A stretch of DNA of 54,200 nucleotides from Oleiagrimonas sp036379395. GTDB lineage: Bacteria > Pseudomonadota > Gammaproteobacteria > Xanthomonadales > Rhodanobacteraceae. Below are positions 25,995 through 34,749 of the stretch, one piece after another; the stretch's first letter is position 1; the number at the start of each line of letters is the position of its first letter. The notes below the pieces were generated by a model, which was given only the letters and a program-made list of their open reading frames with translations, ran no database searches and was not told where the DNA came from. A program made the translations under genes and the position numbers. Location: the NCBI GenBank assembly GCA_036379395.1, contig DASVGR010000102.1, positions 1 through 54,200 on the forward strand, read 5' to 3'.

Positions 25995-26031
25995 GCATGC
26001 CGGAGCCGGCGTGGTGCCGGCTCCGGCATGC
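25995..26031 (-). promoter_or_regulatory. Perfect 16-bp hairpin between cas7 and cas4
   Basis: Arms GCATGCCGGAGCCGGC (25995-26010) and GCCGGCTCCGGCATGC (26016-26031) with a 5-nt loop, starting 3 nt after the cas7 stop. No T-run follows. It is the only sizeable gap in an otherwise overlapping cas5-to-cas2 block and separates effector genes from adaptation genes. Likely roles: partial transcription termination or 3' protection of the effector mRNA. Confidence 0.85.
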
Positions 26032-26033
26032 GC

Positions 26034-26900
26034 TCAGAACGGTTCGATCAGTTCCACGCCTTCGGGCAGGTTGTGGTCAACGTCCACGTGATAATCGGCA
26101 AAGCTGCGTGCCGGACGTACCGCGTCTTCGCCCACGCGTGACACTTTGACCTTGTCGAACAGCACGTGGGCCGGGGCATTGCCCATGGCGTTGTCGTGCT
26201 TGAACACGATCAGCTTGCGTGCGGCCATTTCGCCACGCGCGGCCGAATGATCGTGCTCGAACATGTTGGTCAAGGCGCGCCAGAACAGCGCCAGGTCGTC
26301 ATCGGAGAAGCCGGTGCGCTCAGCCAGCTTGGCACTGATGAAGCCGTGGGCGCGGTACAGGCCGTACGGCACGATGTGCTTGCGGCCCATGGTGCGTTCC
26401 TTGGCCAAGTCCTTTTCGTTGGTGACGGCCACGCGCGTGATCGTCACTTCCAGCGGCAACACCGGCTCCACGGACGTGGCAAAGGCCATCTGCACCGGAC
26501 CGCGCACCTGCCCCGCGTTGACTTCGGTGGTCATGACGGCACCGAAGGTGCGCACGTCGAAGAAGTTCGCGCACATCCACGCCGTCAGTTCCTGCGCCTT
26601 GGCCGCATCTTTGGGCAGTTTCTTGGCTTCCGGCTTGATATCCAGCGCTTCATAGGCCTGCTTGTGCTGGTTGTTGAGTACCGACTTTTCCTGCATGTAG
26701 ATCGCATGGCCCGGCGCGCTTTCTTTTTCCAGCGCCACGTAGTTGCGGATCTTGCGCTTCAAGGCCACATCCGTGACGAGGCCGCAATTGGTTTCCGGAT
26801 CAAGCCGCGGCATGTTGCCGGCATCCGGATCACCGTTGGGGTTGCCGTTGGTCACATCGAACAGGTAGACGAATTCGTAGCGGTTGGCGATGGCGTTCAT
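26034..26900 (-). CDS. cas7: Cascade backbone protein Cas7 (Csd2)
   Basis: A 288-aa type I-C Cas7/Csd2: RYEFVYLFDVTNGNPNGDPD at the N-terminus is the family signature, followed by DVALKRKIRNYVAL and a VRTFGAVMTT segment (about residues 118-128). Multiple copies coat the crRNA spacer in the I-C Cascade. Start ATG 26900 has GGAG upstream and overlaps cas8c by 4 bp. A strong stem-loop begins right after the stop codon. Confidence 0.97.
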   Translation of the reverse strand: MNAIANRYEFVYLFDVTNGNPNGDPDAGNMPRLDPETNCGLVTDVALKRKIRNYVALEKESAPGHAIYMQEKSVLNNQHKQAYEALDIKPEAKKLPKDAAKAQELTAWMCANFFDVRTFGAVMTTEVNAGQVRGPVQMAFATSVEPVLPLEVTITRVAVTNEKDLAKERTMGRKHIVPYGLYRAHGFISAKLAERTGFSDDDLALFWRALTNMFEHDHSAARGEMAARKLIVFKHDNAMGNAPAHVLFDKVKVSRVGEDAVRPARSFADYHVDVDHNLPEGVELIEPF

Positions 26901-27301
26901 GCGTTGTCTCCTTCGGAGTCAGTGGTGTTCGTGGCGTCGTCATGACTGGCAAAGCGGGCACGGGTTTGGTGGTAGTAGCCGATGGCAAAGCGACCCTGCT
27001 CTTCGATCGGCAGGCTGCGCGGGAACGTGGTCGGCAAGGCGTCGATGATCTGGCCGAGGTCTTTTTCAAGGTTCACGGCCCAGCCGGCCTTGTCCTTGCG
27101 CACCTTGGCCAAGTGGTTTTGCGTATTGCGCAACAGCACCGGAAAGATGCTGGCAGGCGTGGCCGAGGCAGCGCCGTAGTAGCGATCGCGGATGGTGGCG
27201 TTGAGCTTGTCACCCAGCGCGGCGCGCTGGATGTTTTCCAGCGACGAGAACAACCGGCCCAGAAGGTAGCCGGCATCGGTACAAGCAGTATCAAGACTCA
27301 T
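26897..27301 (-). CDS. cas11c: Cas11c small subunit from internal start in cas8c
   Basis: Type I-C cas8c genes are known to produce a separate small subunit from an internal start, needed for Cascade assembly. Here the 3' part of cas8c has ATG 27301 (MSLDTACTDAGYLLGRLF) with GGAG 8 nt upstream (27313-27310). It would give a 134-aa helical protein sharing the frame and stop of cas8c. Length and place match published I-C Cas11; expression is inferred. Confidence 0.75.
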   Translation of the reverse strand: MSLDTACTDAGYLLGRLFSSLENIQRAALGDKLNATIRDRYYGAASATPASIFPVLLRNTQNHLAKVRKDKAGWAVNLEKDLGQIIDALPTTFPRSLPIEEQGRFAIGYYHQTRARFASHDDATNTTDSEGDNA

Positions 27302-28744
27302 GGGAACATCTCCGTGTTGAGTGGTTTTGCCGTGTTGGTGGTCAAGTCGCGCGGAACGGGCGAGCACGGCCTTGCACAAGGCCACGCGCAGGCCCGTGAC
27401 GTGGCCGTCGGCGCGAAAGCGCATGACGAGCGTGCCGAGCAGACTTTGCGGATAGGCTGATCCGGTCAGCACGGCGCGAGCCAGCTCTCCGGCCAACTGC
27501 GGCGGCACGTCTTTGGCCTCGGGCAAGGCGCGATCGCCGTGGGTGGGCGCGGTTTGCATGGCAAGCCAACGCAGTGACGGCGGCTTGCGCCACGGCACCG
27601 GCTGCAAGGCCATGTCATCGAAGTGATCGGCCAGACGGCGCGCAAAGACATCCAGCGTATCGGTCAACCAGAAGCGAATCGACAAGCGCGAGGCATTGGG
27701 TGCCAAGCCCAGCACGAAAATGCGCGTGCCATCTTCCAAATGGCTGCCCAGATCACGCAAGGGACGGCCGGTGCGCACCAGTTCCAACGCGTCGTCCAGC
27801 TGCCGCGTGGCGCGTACATCGTCGTCCTTGGGATCGAAAAACGCCGCAAGCAAATCCTCGCCCGCCGCCGCCGCATCGGCATCGGGCGCTTGCGCCCAAA
27901 ACACCACGGTGGTGTCACCCAGTTGCAGGCGCTGGCGATTGGCTGGGCCGGGCCGCAACAGGTGATTGAGCGCGGTGGTGTAGGCGAAAGCAGCTGGTTG
28001 CGACACCGGCGCGTTTTCGCCTTGGCTTTTGCCGTAGGACTCGAACGCATCGTCATTAAATGAAACGATCGCAGATTTCCCTGAAGGTGCCTCTTTAAAC
28101 CCTCGGATGGATGGATGCACACGCGCCAGTGGTGCCATCTCTCCAGTCACCAAACACATTCCCAACGGTGCCTCGTCCGCCTCATCTTCCAATCGCTTCA
28201 GGTATTGGCGCGCTGCGGGCTGCTCGTGAACGAATCCACGCGTACCGTCCAAGCGGAACACCACGTTGGTGTCGAGTATGTCTTCGCCACAGGTCTGGAA
28301 CACAGGCTGGCGAGAAAACTGGTCGGGCGTCCATTGATGCAGGAAGGCCAACAGAGCCTGTAACCCTTGGTCATCAGCGCCGGCCAAGACCTCATCGTGC
28401 AAAGCCACGAATGCAGCGTGGCACAGTTTGCGACGTCCCTTCTCTTTTTCCTCCTTATCCGCATCTTTTTTTGGAGCCCCTATCCCCAGCACGTAGTTAG
28501 TGTTGTCCCACAAAAATTTGGACTTGATGCCCGACGTTCGATCTGTATAAGGGACGGCCATGATTTTCGGCAGCAGCTTCTTGCCCGCTTGCTCACGCAA
28601 GTCGTTGACATCAACCACCTTGCCCGCAACATCCAGCACCACGGCAAAGCTGATCTTTTCCTGGCTGTAGCCGGGGGCGGCCACGCCCGATTCGGGGTCA
28701 TCACGCAAGCGCGCGTAGTAGTCGTTCAAGGCGGCGAGGATCAT
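26897..28744 (-). CDS. cas8c: Cascade large subunit Cas8c (Csd1)
   Basis: A 615-aa Csd1/Cas8c protein: MILAALNDYYARL and the following PGYSQEKISFAVVLD are typical N-terminal family features, then WDNTNYVLGI. It recognises the PAM and helps open target DNA. The C-terminal 134 residues also encode Cas11c from an internal start. Overlaps cas5c and cas7 by 4 bp each, so translation of the effector genes is coupled. Confidence 0.96.
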   Translation of the reverse strand: MILAALNDYYARLRDDPESGVAAPGYSQEKISFAVVLDVAGKVVDVNDLREQAGKKLLPKIMAVPYTDRTSGIKSKFLWDNTNYVLGIGAPKKDADKEEKEKGRRKLCHAAFVALHDEVLAGADDQGLQALLAFLHQWTPDQFSRQPVFQTCGEDILDTNVVFRLDGTRGFVHEQPAARQYLKRLEDEADEAPLGMCLVTGEMAPLARVHPSIRGFKEAPSGKSAIVSFNDDAFESYGKSQGENAPVSQPAAFAYTTALNHLLRPGPANRQRLQLGDTTVVFWAQAPDADAAAAGEDLLAAFFDPKDDDVRATRQLDDALELVRTGRPLRDLGSHLEDGTRIFVLGLAPNASRLSIRFWLTDTLDVFARRLADHFDDMALQPVPWRKPPSLRWLAMQTAPTHGDRALPEAKDVPPQLAGELARAVLTGSAYPQSLLGTLVMRFRADGHVTGLRVALCKAVLARSARLDHQHGKTTQHGDVPMSLDTACTDAGYLLGRLFSSLENIQRAALGDKLNATIRDRYYGAASATPASIFPVLLRNTQNHLAKVRKDKAGWAVNLEKDLGQIIDALPTTFPRSLPIEEQGRFAIGYYHQTRARFASHDDATNTTDSEGDNA

Positions 28745-29412
28745 GCGCGCACCTCGCTGCCGTCGAACGGCGGTACCTTGATGCGGCCATCGACCATGCG
28801 CGCACGGAAGAACTTGGGCGTGTTATCGTGAGCAAAGTCGATGTCGTGCAGCATCCAGCCCAGATCACGCTCGCCGTGCAAGCTCGCATCGGGCGTTGGG
28901 CCTTCCGCACTTTCGATCAACGCAAAATGCGCCGGAAACTCGCGCGTACCCATGCTCGGCATGTGGAAACACTGCCCGCGCCGCGCCCGGCGGTTGAAAA
29001 TATCCAGATGCTTGCCTTCGCTATCGCCATCACCGGCCTTGGCCGTCAGCTCGAAATGCGCTTCGATGACATAGCCCACATCGCGCAACACGGTGGCGGC
29101 ACGTTGCTGGCGATCTTCATCGACGTAACTGACCACCTCGGCGGTCGAGCCGGTCTTGATGCCCTTGCGCACCTTGCCGGCTGCCAGTTTGTGGCCCACC
29201 TCGTTGCGGCGGATGGTTTCAAAGCGGATTGGCTTCAACACCTCGATGGCATCCACCACCCAGCGCAACGCTGGTTTCCAGTGGATGGCTTCCAGGATGC
29301 CCCGCGCCGCCGACGGCGTGATGACGTCGTAGGACACGCGTTCGACCTTCATTTCCGGGCGTGTGAACAGCGCCCGCTCACCCCAAATGTGGAGTTTGAT
29401 TCCGTAAGCCAT
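28741..29412 (-). CDS. cas5c: Cas5c (Cas5d) pre-crRNA endonuclease
   Basis: A 223-aa type I-C Cas5: YGIKLHIWGERALFTRPEMKVERVSYDV then TPSAARGILEAIHWKP are the family signature. In I-C systems, which lack Cas6, Cas5c cuts pre-crRNA at the base of the repeat stem and stays on the 5' handle. The 10-bp repeat stem of this array is its substrate. Strong SD AAGGAGG; 47 bp after cas3. Confidence 0.96.
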   Translation of the reverse strand: MAYGIKLHIWGERALFTRPEMKVERVSYDVITPSAARGILEAIHWKPALRWVVDAIEVLKPIRFETIRRNEVGHKLAAGKVRKGIKTGSTAEVVSYVDEDRQQRAATVLRDVGYVIEAHFELTAKAGDGDSEGKHLDIFNRRARRGQCFHMPSMGTREFPAHFALIESAEGPTPDASLHGERDLGWMLHDIDFAHDNTPKFFRARMVDGRIKVPPFDGSEVRA

Positions 29413-29459
29413 ATGGCCTCCTTGGTTCCCTCTGTCTACACAAATTCACTCGCTACGAT

Positions 29460-31703
29460 TCAACACACCATGTCTTCGGCCCGAAACTGCGGTTGTTCCC
29501 AGTGCAAGCCGTACTGCGCGTCATACAAGCGCCGATTGGTCAGCTTCACGAACTGCTCGCCGTAACGCTCAGGCGCCACTGGCGCGATAGCGCCGGCCTG
29601 CTCCAGTTGCCGGTAGACATGCGGTGGTACTTGCACCAAGAACGGCTGCAATTTGCGTGCCTCGGACGGCGCAAAGGCAAGTTCACGCAGCACTTTTTCG
29701 ACAAACGTATTCTCGCCGCCTGTGGCCAGATCAAACGACACGATGATCGGACGCATCGCCGATTCGATGACGCGGAATTGGTTGGCCAAATCCTCGAACG
29801 GCAGGCTATCCAGCCGTTTGCCCTTGAGCAGCCCCATGAGGTCGTTCTTGTCCAGGCCCTGGTCGAGGCGAAAATACAGCTCGCGGAAGTAAGCGCCGAT
29901 GGCGTCAAGGTCAAGCAGGTCACCTTGGTGCTGGCGTTGAACGGTACGGAAGGCTTCGGCAAACAACTCCAACTCGTGCGGCGGCTTCCAGTCGGAATTG
30001 GCCGTGGCAAACACCAACACTTCGGCATCGTCACGCGCCATTCTCCCTTCCCGGTTGCAGCGGCCGGCGGCCTGGGCAATGGAATCGAGGCCCGCTTCGG
30101 CGCGCAACACGGTGGGGAAGTCCACGTCCACGCCGGCTTCAATCAGGCTGGTGCTGACCAAGCGGCATGGCTCGCCAGCCTTGAGCCGGCGGCGTACTTC
30201 GGCCAGCACTTGGCTGCGATGCTGCGCAAACATCAAGGTAGTCAGATGCAGCGCACCCAGTTCATCGGCGATGGCCTGATACAAACTGCGCGCATGGCGG
30301 CGGTTGTTGACGATGCACAGAACTTGCTGGCGCTGGCGTAATTGATCTTCCAGTGCGGCATCTTCAAGCGTACCCAGATGCCGTACGCGCACGCGACGTA
30401 ATTTTTCGTACAGCACCGGCGGGTCGGGTGCGAGTTCACGCACGTTGCACAAACCGCCTTTGAAACCCTGCTCTTGCAACAAGGCCGGTTGCGTGGCCGT
30501 ACACAGCACGATGGACGTGCGGTAGTTGAGCGCAAGCTCATCGAGCGCGGCTACGCACGGGCGCAGCAAATGCAGCGGCATGGTTTGCGCTTCATCCAGG
30601 ATGACCACGGAGCTGGCGATGTTGTGCAGCTTGCGGCAGCGCGACGGGCGGTCCGCAAACAGGCTTTCAAAAAACTGCACGGCCGTGGTGACGATGATCG
30701 GCCGGTCCCAGTTTTCCATTGCCAAGTGGCGCTTTTCGTACGATTGCGGTTCGGCATTGGGATCGCTCGCCGGCGTATCGACCAGTGCGCTGTGATGTTC
30801 CAGCACCGCGGTTTCGCCCAGATCGCCGAACGCGGCGCGAAACACGGCCGCGTTCTGCTCGATGATGCTGGTGAACGGAATCACGTAGATCACGCGACGC
30901 AGGCCGTGCGCGATGGCGTGGTCGAGCGAAAAGGCCAGCGACGCCAAGGTTTTGCCGCCGCCGGTGGGCACGGTGAGCGAGAACCGTCCCGGAGCGTGCG
31001 CCGCGCCTTCGCGTGTATGCGCAAGGATGTCGGCGCGCAGTGGGTTGATGCCGCCGGTGGTCGGCAAGGTCGTCAGATGAGCGTTCAGCCGATCACGCAA
31101 TTCAACCAGCGACGGGCCGTCACCTTCACGGCGCGGCTGCTTGCCTTCGATGCGCCGGTAGAAGTTGTCAGTGTCGATGAAATCGGCATCAACCAGGCAC
31201 GAAAACACCATGCGCGTGAGCAGCGCCAGTTGGAAGGCTCCGCGTTGGTTGTCGGGCTTGAAACAGGTCGGCAAACCCACGCCGTCCGGCAAGGCAATTT
31301 CGCGCTGCCAGTCATCGACCAACGGCGGCAGGGTGGACAGGTTGTCCGCACCAAGTCGATCACGCAGCGAACGACGCGCATCGCCGTTTTCGCCATTGGC
31401 CAGCCCCGCATGGTGACCGGCGATGGCGTACGCCAGCAGCTTGCCCAGTTGCGGGTAACGCTGGTTGGCAATTACGGCACCCCAGGTGGCGTGATCCACG
31501 CGCGGCACTTCGCCTTCCAGTCGCTTTTGAAAAGCCTGCGTGTATTTGCCCAGGTCATGCAAGGTGCCGGCAATGCTGGCCAAGGTCTCGGCGCCAAACC
31601 ATTGCGCCCGTTTGCCGGCCATGCGTCCTACGGTTGACAGGTGGTTTTCCAGCGTTTGCCAGTCTTGTTTGTCCGTGCGGGACGTTGAATGTGCGTAAAA
31701 CAT
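29460..31703 (-). CDS. cas3: CRISPR helicase-nuclease Cas3 (type I-C)
   Basis: A 747-aa fusion. The N-terminal HD nuclease has H49-D50 in LHDLGKY, H71 and AGHHAGL near 96-101. The SF2 helicase has Walker A TGGGKT (247-252), the DEAQ box (370-373), CTATQ (401-405) and motif VI QAAGRCNREGR (544-554). It is recruited by Cascade to degrade target DNA. Start chosen at ATG 31703, preceded by GAGGGGGG; the longer frame from 31739 lacks support. All catalytic motifs are intact. First gene of the operon; two palindromes lie in the region just upstream. Confidence 0.96.
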   Translation of the reverse strand: MFYAHSTSRTDKQDWQTLENHLSTVGRMAGKRAQWFGAETLASIAGTLHDLGKYTQAFQKRLEGEVPRVDHATWGAVIANQRYPQLGKLLAYAIAGHHAGLANGENGDARRSLRDRLGADNLSTLPPLVDDWQREIALPDGVGLPTCFKPDNQRGAFQLALLTRMVFSCLVDADFIDTDNFYRRIEGKQPRREGDGPSLVELRDRLNAHLTTLPTTGGINPLRADILAHTREGAAHAPGRFSLTVPTGGGKTLASLAFSLDHAIAHGLRRVIYVIPFTSIIEQNAAVFRAAFGDLGETAVLEHHSALVDTPASDPNAEPQSYEKRHLAMENWDRPIIVTTAVQFFESLFADRPSRCRKLHNIASSVVILDEAQTMPLHLLRPCVAALDELALNYRTSIVLCTATQPALLQEQGFKGGLCNVRELAPDPPVLYEKLRRVRVRHLGTLEDAALEDQLRQRQQVLCIVNNRRHARSLYQAIADELGALHLTTLMFAQHRSQVLAEVRRRLKAGEPCRLVSTSLIEAGVDVDFPTVLRAEAGLDSIAQAAGRCNREGRMARDDAEVLVFATANSDWKPPHELELFAEAFRTVQRQHQGDLLDLDAIGAYFRELYFRLDQGLDKNDLMGLLKGKRLDSLPFEDLANQFRVIESAMRPIIVSFDLATGGENTFVEKVLRELAFAPSEARKLQPFLVQVPPHVYRQLEQAGAIAPVAPERYGEQFVKLTNRRLYDAQYGLHWEQPQFRAEDMVC

Positions 31704-31717
31704 GGCCCCCCCTCGTT

Positions 31718-31761
31718 GATCGTGCCGACATGCAAGCACGATCGTGTCTCAGCACCTGAGA
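31718..31761 (-). promoter_or_regulatory. Two palindromes upstream of cas3
   Basis: GATCGTGC (31718-31725) pairs with GCACGATC (31736-31743) over a 10-nt loop, and TCTCAGCACCTGAGA (31747-31761) is a 6-bp-arm palindrome next to it. They lie 14-58 nt upstream of the cas3 start, where an operator or leader hairpin would control the whole cas operon. A -10-like TAATCT sits just upstream on the minus strand (31766-31761) but its -35 is poor. The rest of 31762-31934 shows nothing further. Confidence 0.5.
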
Positions 31762-31934
31762 TTACGCGTTTACGATTGGGTTGGCCGATGGTTTGATTGA
31801 GTATCCAGCACTGATCCGTGCCCCGAGCGTCTCACGCCCGAAGGGTTCTGGTCGTGTCCGTCTTGGGGCGGCGCGCGACACGGCGCAAGCGGCATGTATC
31901 GACAGGCTGGCTGGCACGTTGACCTGAAGGTTTT

Positions 31935-32162
31935 TCAGGCGGAAGCTGCGTGCGTGACGTGAATGGTGGCGTTGTCCAGCGCTACGGTTTGCCCGGCGCG
32001 TATTTTGCAGGCTTTGCGTGTTTCCACGGTACCGTCCACGCGCACCAGGCCGTCGGCAATCACCACTTTGGCGCTGCCGCCGCTGGGGCTGACGCCGGTC
32101 AGTTTGAGCAGGTGATAAAGCGCGATGTGGTCGCCGGCAAGGGCAAAATCGATGGTGTTCAT
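31935..32162 (-). CDS. S4-domain RNA-binding protein, YbcJ family
   Basis: A 75-aa protein consisting of one S4 RNA-binding domain (IALYHLLKLTGVSPSGGSAKVV, then DGLVRVDGTVETRKACKIRAG), the length and pattern of E. coli YbcJ. The substrate RNA is unknown. Start ATG 32162 fits family length; upstream in-frame codons give an unlikely Pro/Arg-rich tail. Confidence 0.88.
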   Translation of the reverse strand: MNTIDFALAGDHIALYHLLKLTGVSPSGGSAKVVIADGLVRVDGTVETRKACKIRAGQTVALDNATIHVTHAASA

Positions 32163-32553
32163 GGGCGCGGGTCGCAGACGAGATGGCGGCGCCATGATGG
32201 GCGCACGCCACGTGCTTGGCAACGCCGTGAACCGCGTGGCTTTCGCGGGAGCGCATTCGCGCCCGATTCATAGGCCACAAGTCACGGTCTTGTATGAGGG
32301 CATGCGATACCGGCATTATCGGATGATCGCAAGCATTCCCGTCGCTTCATGAACGTTTGGCATGGGCGGCGCCTGATCTTGGGTTTGATCTTGGGGAGGA
32401 TTGCATGGCGCGGGCAAGCCTGGCTTGTCCGATGGCGTGACAGGTCGCTGCGGGGTCGGAGCTGCGCGGTCTGCTTGGTACGCCACGCCAACGCGTAGCA
32501 TCAGGCCGCGGGCGAGAAAGCCGCGGGTTGTTCTCAAACCACGGGAAGCTTTC
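32163..32553. other. Gap between ybcJ-like gene and APC permease
   Basis: 391 nt without a convincing gene. It must hold divergent promoters. One weak plus-strand candidate is TTGTAT (32290-32295), 18 bp, CATTAT (32314-32319). A short palindrome CAAGCC-T-GGCTTG lies near 32415-32428. Nothing else is recognised. Confidence 0.3.
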
Positions 32554-34215
32554 ATGTCAACGAATGCAAATGCGGCAACGGCGACGCATGACAATCGACT
32601 CAAACGCCACATCGGCATGGTCGGTCTGTTGTTTGCTTCGGTCGGTTCCATCATCGGCTCGGGCTGGCTGTTCGGCGCGCTGGCGGCGGCCGAGCAGGCC
32701 GGGCCGGCGTCGATCGTGTCGTGGCTGGTCGGCGCGGTGATGATCTTGTTCATCGGCCTGGTGTATGCCGAGCTGGGCACGATGTTTCCGCTGTCCGGCG
32801 GCGTGGTGCGGTTTCCGCATTTTGCGTTCGGCTCGTTCGCCAGTTTCACCTCGGGCTGGATCACCTGGCTGGCGGCGGTATCGACGGCGTCGATCGAAGT
32901 GGAGGCGGCGTTGCAATATGCCGCCAATTATTTGCCCTGGTTGCAGGTGTTGAAGGACGGCGTGGCCGTGCTGACCGTGCCGGGGTTCTTCGTGGCCTGC
33001 GGTTTGCTGGCCCTGTTCAGCGCGATCAACCTGTTCGGCATCCGCTGGTTCGCGCGCATCAACACCGCGCTGGTGTGGTGGAAGCTGGGCATCATCATTC
33101 TGGTCGTGGTGGTGTTCCTGGTGGCTGATTTCCACCCGACCCATTTTGCCGATGCCGCGCATGGCGGGTTTGCGCCGCTGGGCTGGCATGGCGTGTTTTC
33201 GGCCATTGCCACGGCCGGCATCGTGTTCTCGTATCTGGGTTTTCGCCAAGCGGTGGAGCTGGCCGGCGAGACCGACAATCCGCAGCGCAACGTGCCGCTG
33301 GCGGTGATCGGCTCGCTGGCCATCTGCGCGGCCATCTACATCGCCTTGCAGATCGCCTTCATCGGCGCGCTGCCGACGTCGGCGCTGGCCAACGGCTGGG
33401 CCAACATCGGCACCACGTTCACCGGCGGCATGGGTGATCGCGCCATGGCGTTCGGCCCGCTGGCGGTGCTGGCGGTGACCCTGGGCATGACCTGGCTGGG
33501 CGTGTTGCTGTACATCGACGCGTTCATCTCGCCAGCCGACACGGGCCTCATCTACACCACGCTGTCGGCGCGCCTGAGCTACGCCATGGGCCGCAATGCC
33601 AACGCGCCCAGGAGCCTGTCCAAGGTCAACAAGCAGGGCGTGCCGTGGGTGGGCCTGATCGTGAGCTTTTTCTGCGGCGTGATCTTTTTCCTGCCGTTTC
33701 CGGGCTGGCAGAAGCTGGTGGGCTTTGTGACCTCGGCGACGGTGCTGTCCTTCAGTTCCGGCCCGGTCACGTTGATGGCGCTGCGCAAGGAATTGCCCGA
33801 TCACGAGCGCCCGTTCTTCCTCAAGGGAGGCTGGACGTTCCCGTATCTGGCGTTCCTGTCGTCCAACCTGATCGTGTTCTGGTCGGGCTGGGACATCGTG
33901 TGGAAGCTGATGCTGATGGTGCTGATCGGCTTCATCCTGCTTGCCATCCACGAGATCGGCTGGGGCAAGCACACGGCCAAGCTCGATTTTCGCGCCGGCG
34001 CGTGGGTCATTCCGTGGCTGGGCGGGTTGACCATCATCAGCTGGCTGAGCCGTTATCCCGAGCTCGACAAGCACGCCGGCAACATCGGTTTGTTGAACCT
34101 GGAGTGGGGCGTCGTCGTCATCGCGATCTTCTCCGCGCTGGTGATGTGGATGGCGCAGCACATGCGCCTGCGCGGCCAGGATGTGGCGGCCAAGCTCAAC
34201 GAATCGTGGGATTGA
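32554..34215 (+). CDS. APC-superfamily amino acid permease
   Basis: A 553-aa inner-membrane protein with about 12-14 helices. The first-helix signature GLLFASVGSIIGSGWLFG carries the GSG substrate-backbone motif of APC transporters, and IVFSYLGFRQAVELAGETDNPQRNVPLAV is the conserved helix-6 region. Likely imports or exchanges an amino acid; substrate unresolved. Start ATG 32554 has GGGA upstream; an in-frame ATG at 32401 lacks one. Followed by a strong terminator. Confidence 0.92.
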   Translation: MSTNANAATATHDNRLKRHIGMVGLLFASVGSIIGSGWLFGALAAAEQAGPASIVSWLVGAVMILFIGLVYAELGTMFPLSGGVVRFPHFAFGSFASFTSGWITWLAAVSTASIEVEAALQYAANYLPWLQVLKDGVAVLTVPGFFVACGLLALFSAINLFGIRWFARINTALVWWKLGIIILVVVVFLVADFHPTHFADAAHGGFAPLGWHGVFSAIATAGIVFSYLGFRQAVELAGETDNPQRNVPLAVIGSLAICAAIYIALQIAFIGALPTSALANGWANIGTTFTGGMGDRAMAFGPLAVLAVTLGMTWLGVLLYIDAFISPADTGLIYTTLSARLSYAMGRNANAPRSLSKVNKQGVPWVGLIVSFFCGVIFFLPFPGWQKLVGFVTSATVLSFSSGPVTLMALRKELPDHERPFFLKGGWTFPYLAFLSSNLIVFWSGWDIVWKLMLMVLIGFILLAIHEIGWGKHTAKLDFRAGAWVIPWLGGLTIISWLSRYPELDKHAGNIGLLNLEWGVVVIAIFSALVMWMAQHMRLRGQDVAAKLNESWD

Positions 34216-34257
34216 TGCCGCGTTGCCGGCGGCATTGAGAGGCTGCCGGCAACATGC

Positions 34258-34289
34258 AAAAGGCGGAGCCGCGTGCGGCTCCGCCTTTT
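34258..34289. terminator. Bidirectional intrinsic terminator
   Basis: A perfect stem AAAAGGCGGAGCCGC (34258-34272) with GCGGCTCCGCCTTTT (34275-34289). The A/T tails serve both strands, ending the permease (plus) and barstar (minus) transcripts. Confidence 0.92.
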
Positions 34290-34311
34290 GGTTGCGGGCG
34301 GGATGCCGTTT

Positions 34312-34749
34312 TCAGGCGGCGACGGTCTGGGCCGGTTCGGCATCCTGGGCCAGAAAGACGAAGAACGCCACGCCTTCACCCGACCACACGTGCGCGATCT
34401 CTTCCAGCGTGTCGAGCACGTCCAGGCTGCGCGCACCGGTGGCCGCGCGCCATTGTTCGGGGTGGACCAGCAGCACGACATGGCCGCGCGAGGGCAGGCC
34501 GTCCATGCCCTTGAGGTAGCCGACCAGCGTGTCCCAGTCGCGACCGAAGGTGTCCGGCAGCGACAGGCCCGCGGCCAGACGCGCCGCGAAAGTGGACTGG
34601 TCGGTGCAACCGGCAAGATCCACGTGATGGACGTTGAAATCGCGTTCGCCGGCGCCTTGGGCAAGTACCGCAATGTCGTCCTCGCCCACGTAGTACACGC
34701 CGCAGGCCGACAGATCGGTGAGGTCGATACTGAAATCACGCACTGGCAT
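34312..34749 (-). CDS. Barstar-family ribonuclease inhibitor homologue
   Basis: A 145-aa protein with a barstar (RNase inhibitor) domain: HHVDLAGCTDQSTFAARLAAGLSLPDTFGRDWDTL has the family's 'F..nWDal.d' pattern, followed by GHVVLLVHPEQW. Barstars bind and block barnase-type RNases or act in toxin immunity; no partner RNase gene is adjacent. Start ATG 34749 with GAGG upstream; the longer frame to 34941 is not barstar-like. Confidence 0.85.
   Translation of the reverse strand: MPVRDFSIDLTDLSACGVYYVGEDDIAVLAQGAGERDFNVHHVDLAGCTDQSTFAARLAAGLSLPDTFGRDWDTLVGYLKGMDGLPSRGHVVLLVHPEQWRAATGARSLDVLDTLEEIAHVWSGEGVAFFVFLAQDAEPAQTVAA

Noticed and set aside
31762..32316. 184-codon minus-strand frame over the YbcJ-like gene
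   Set aside because: Arg/His-rich, no domain, and it contains the real S4-domain gene in another frame.
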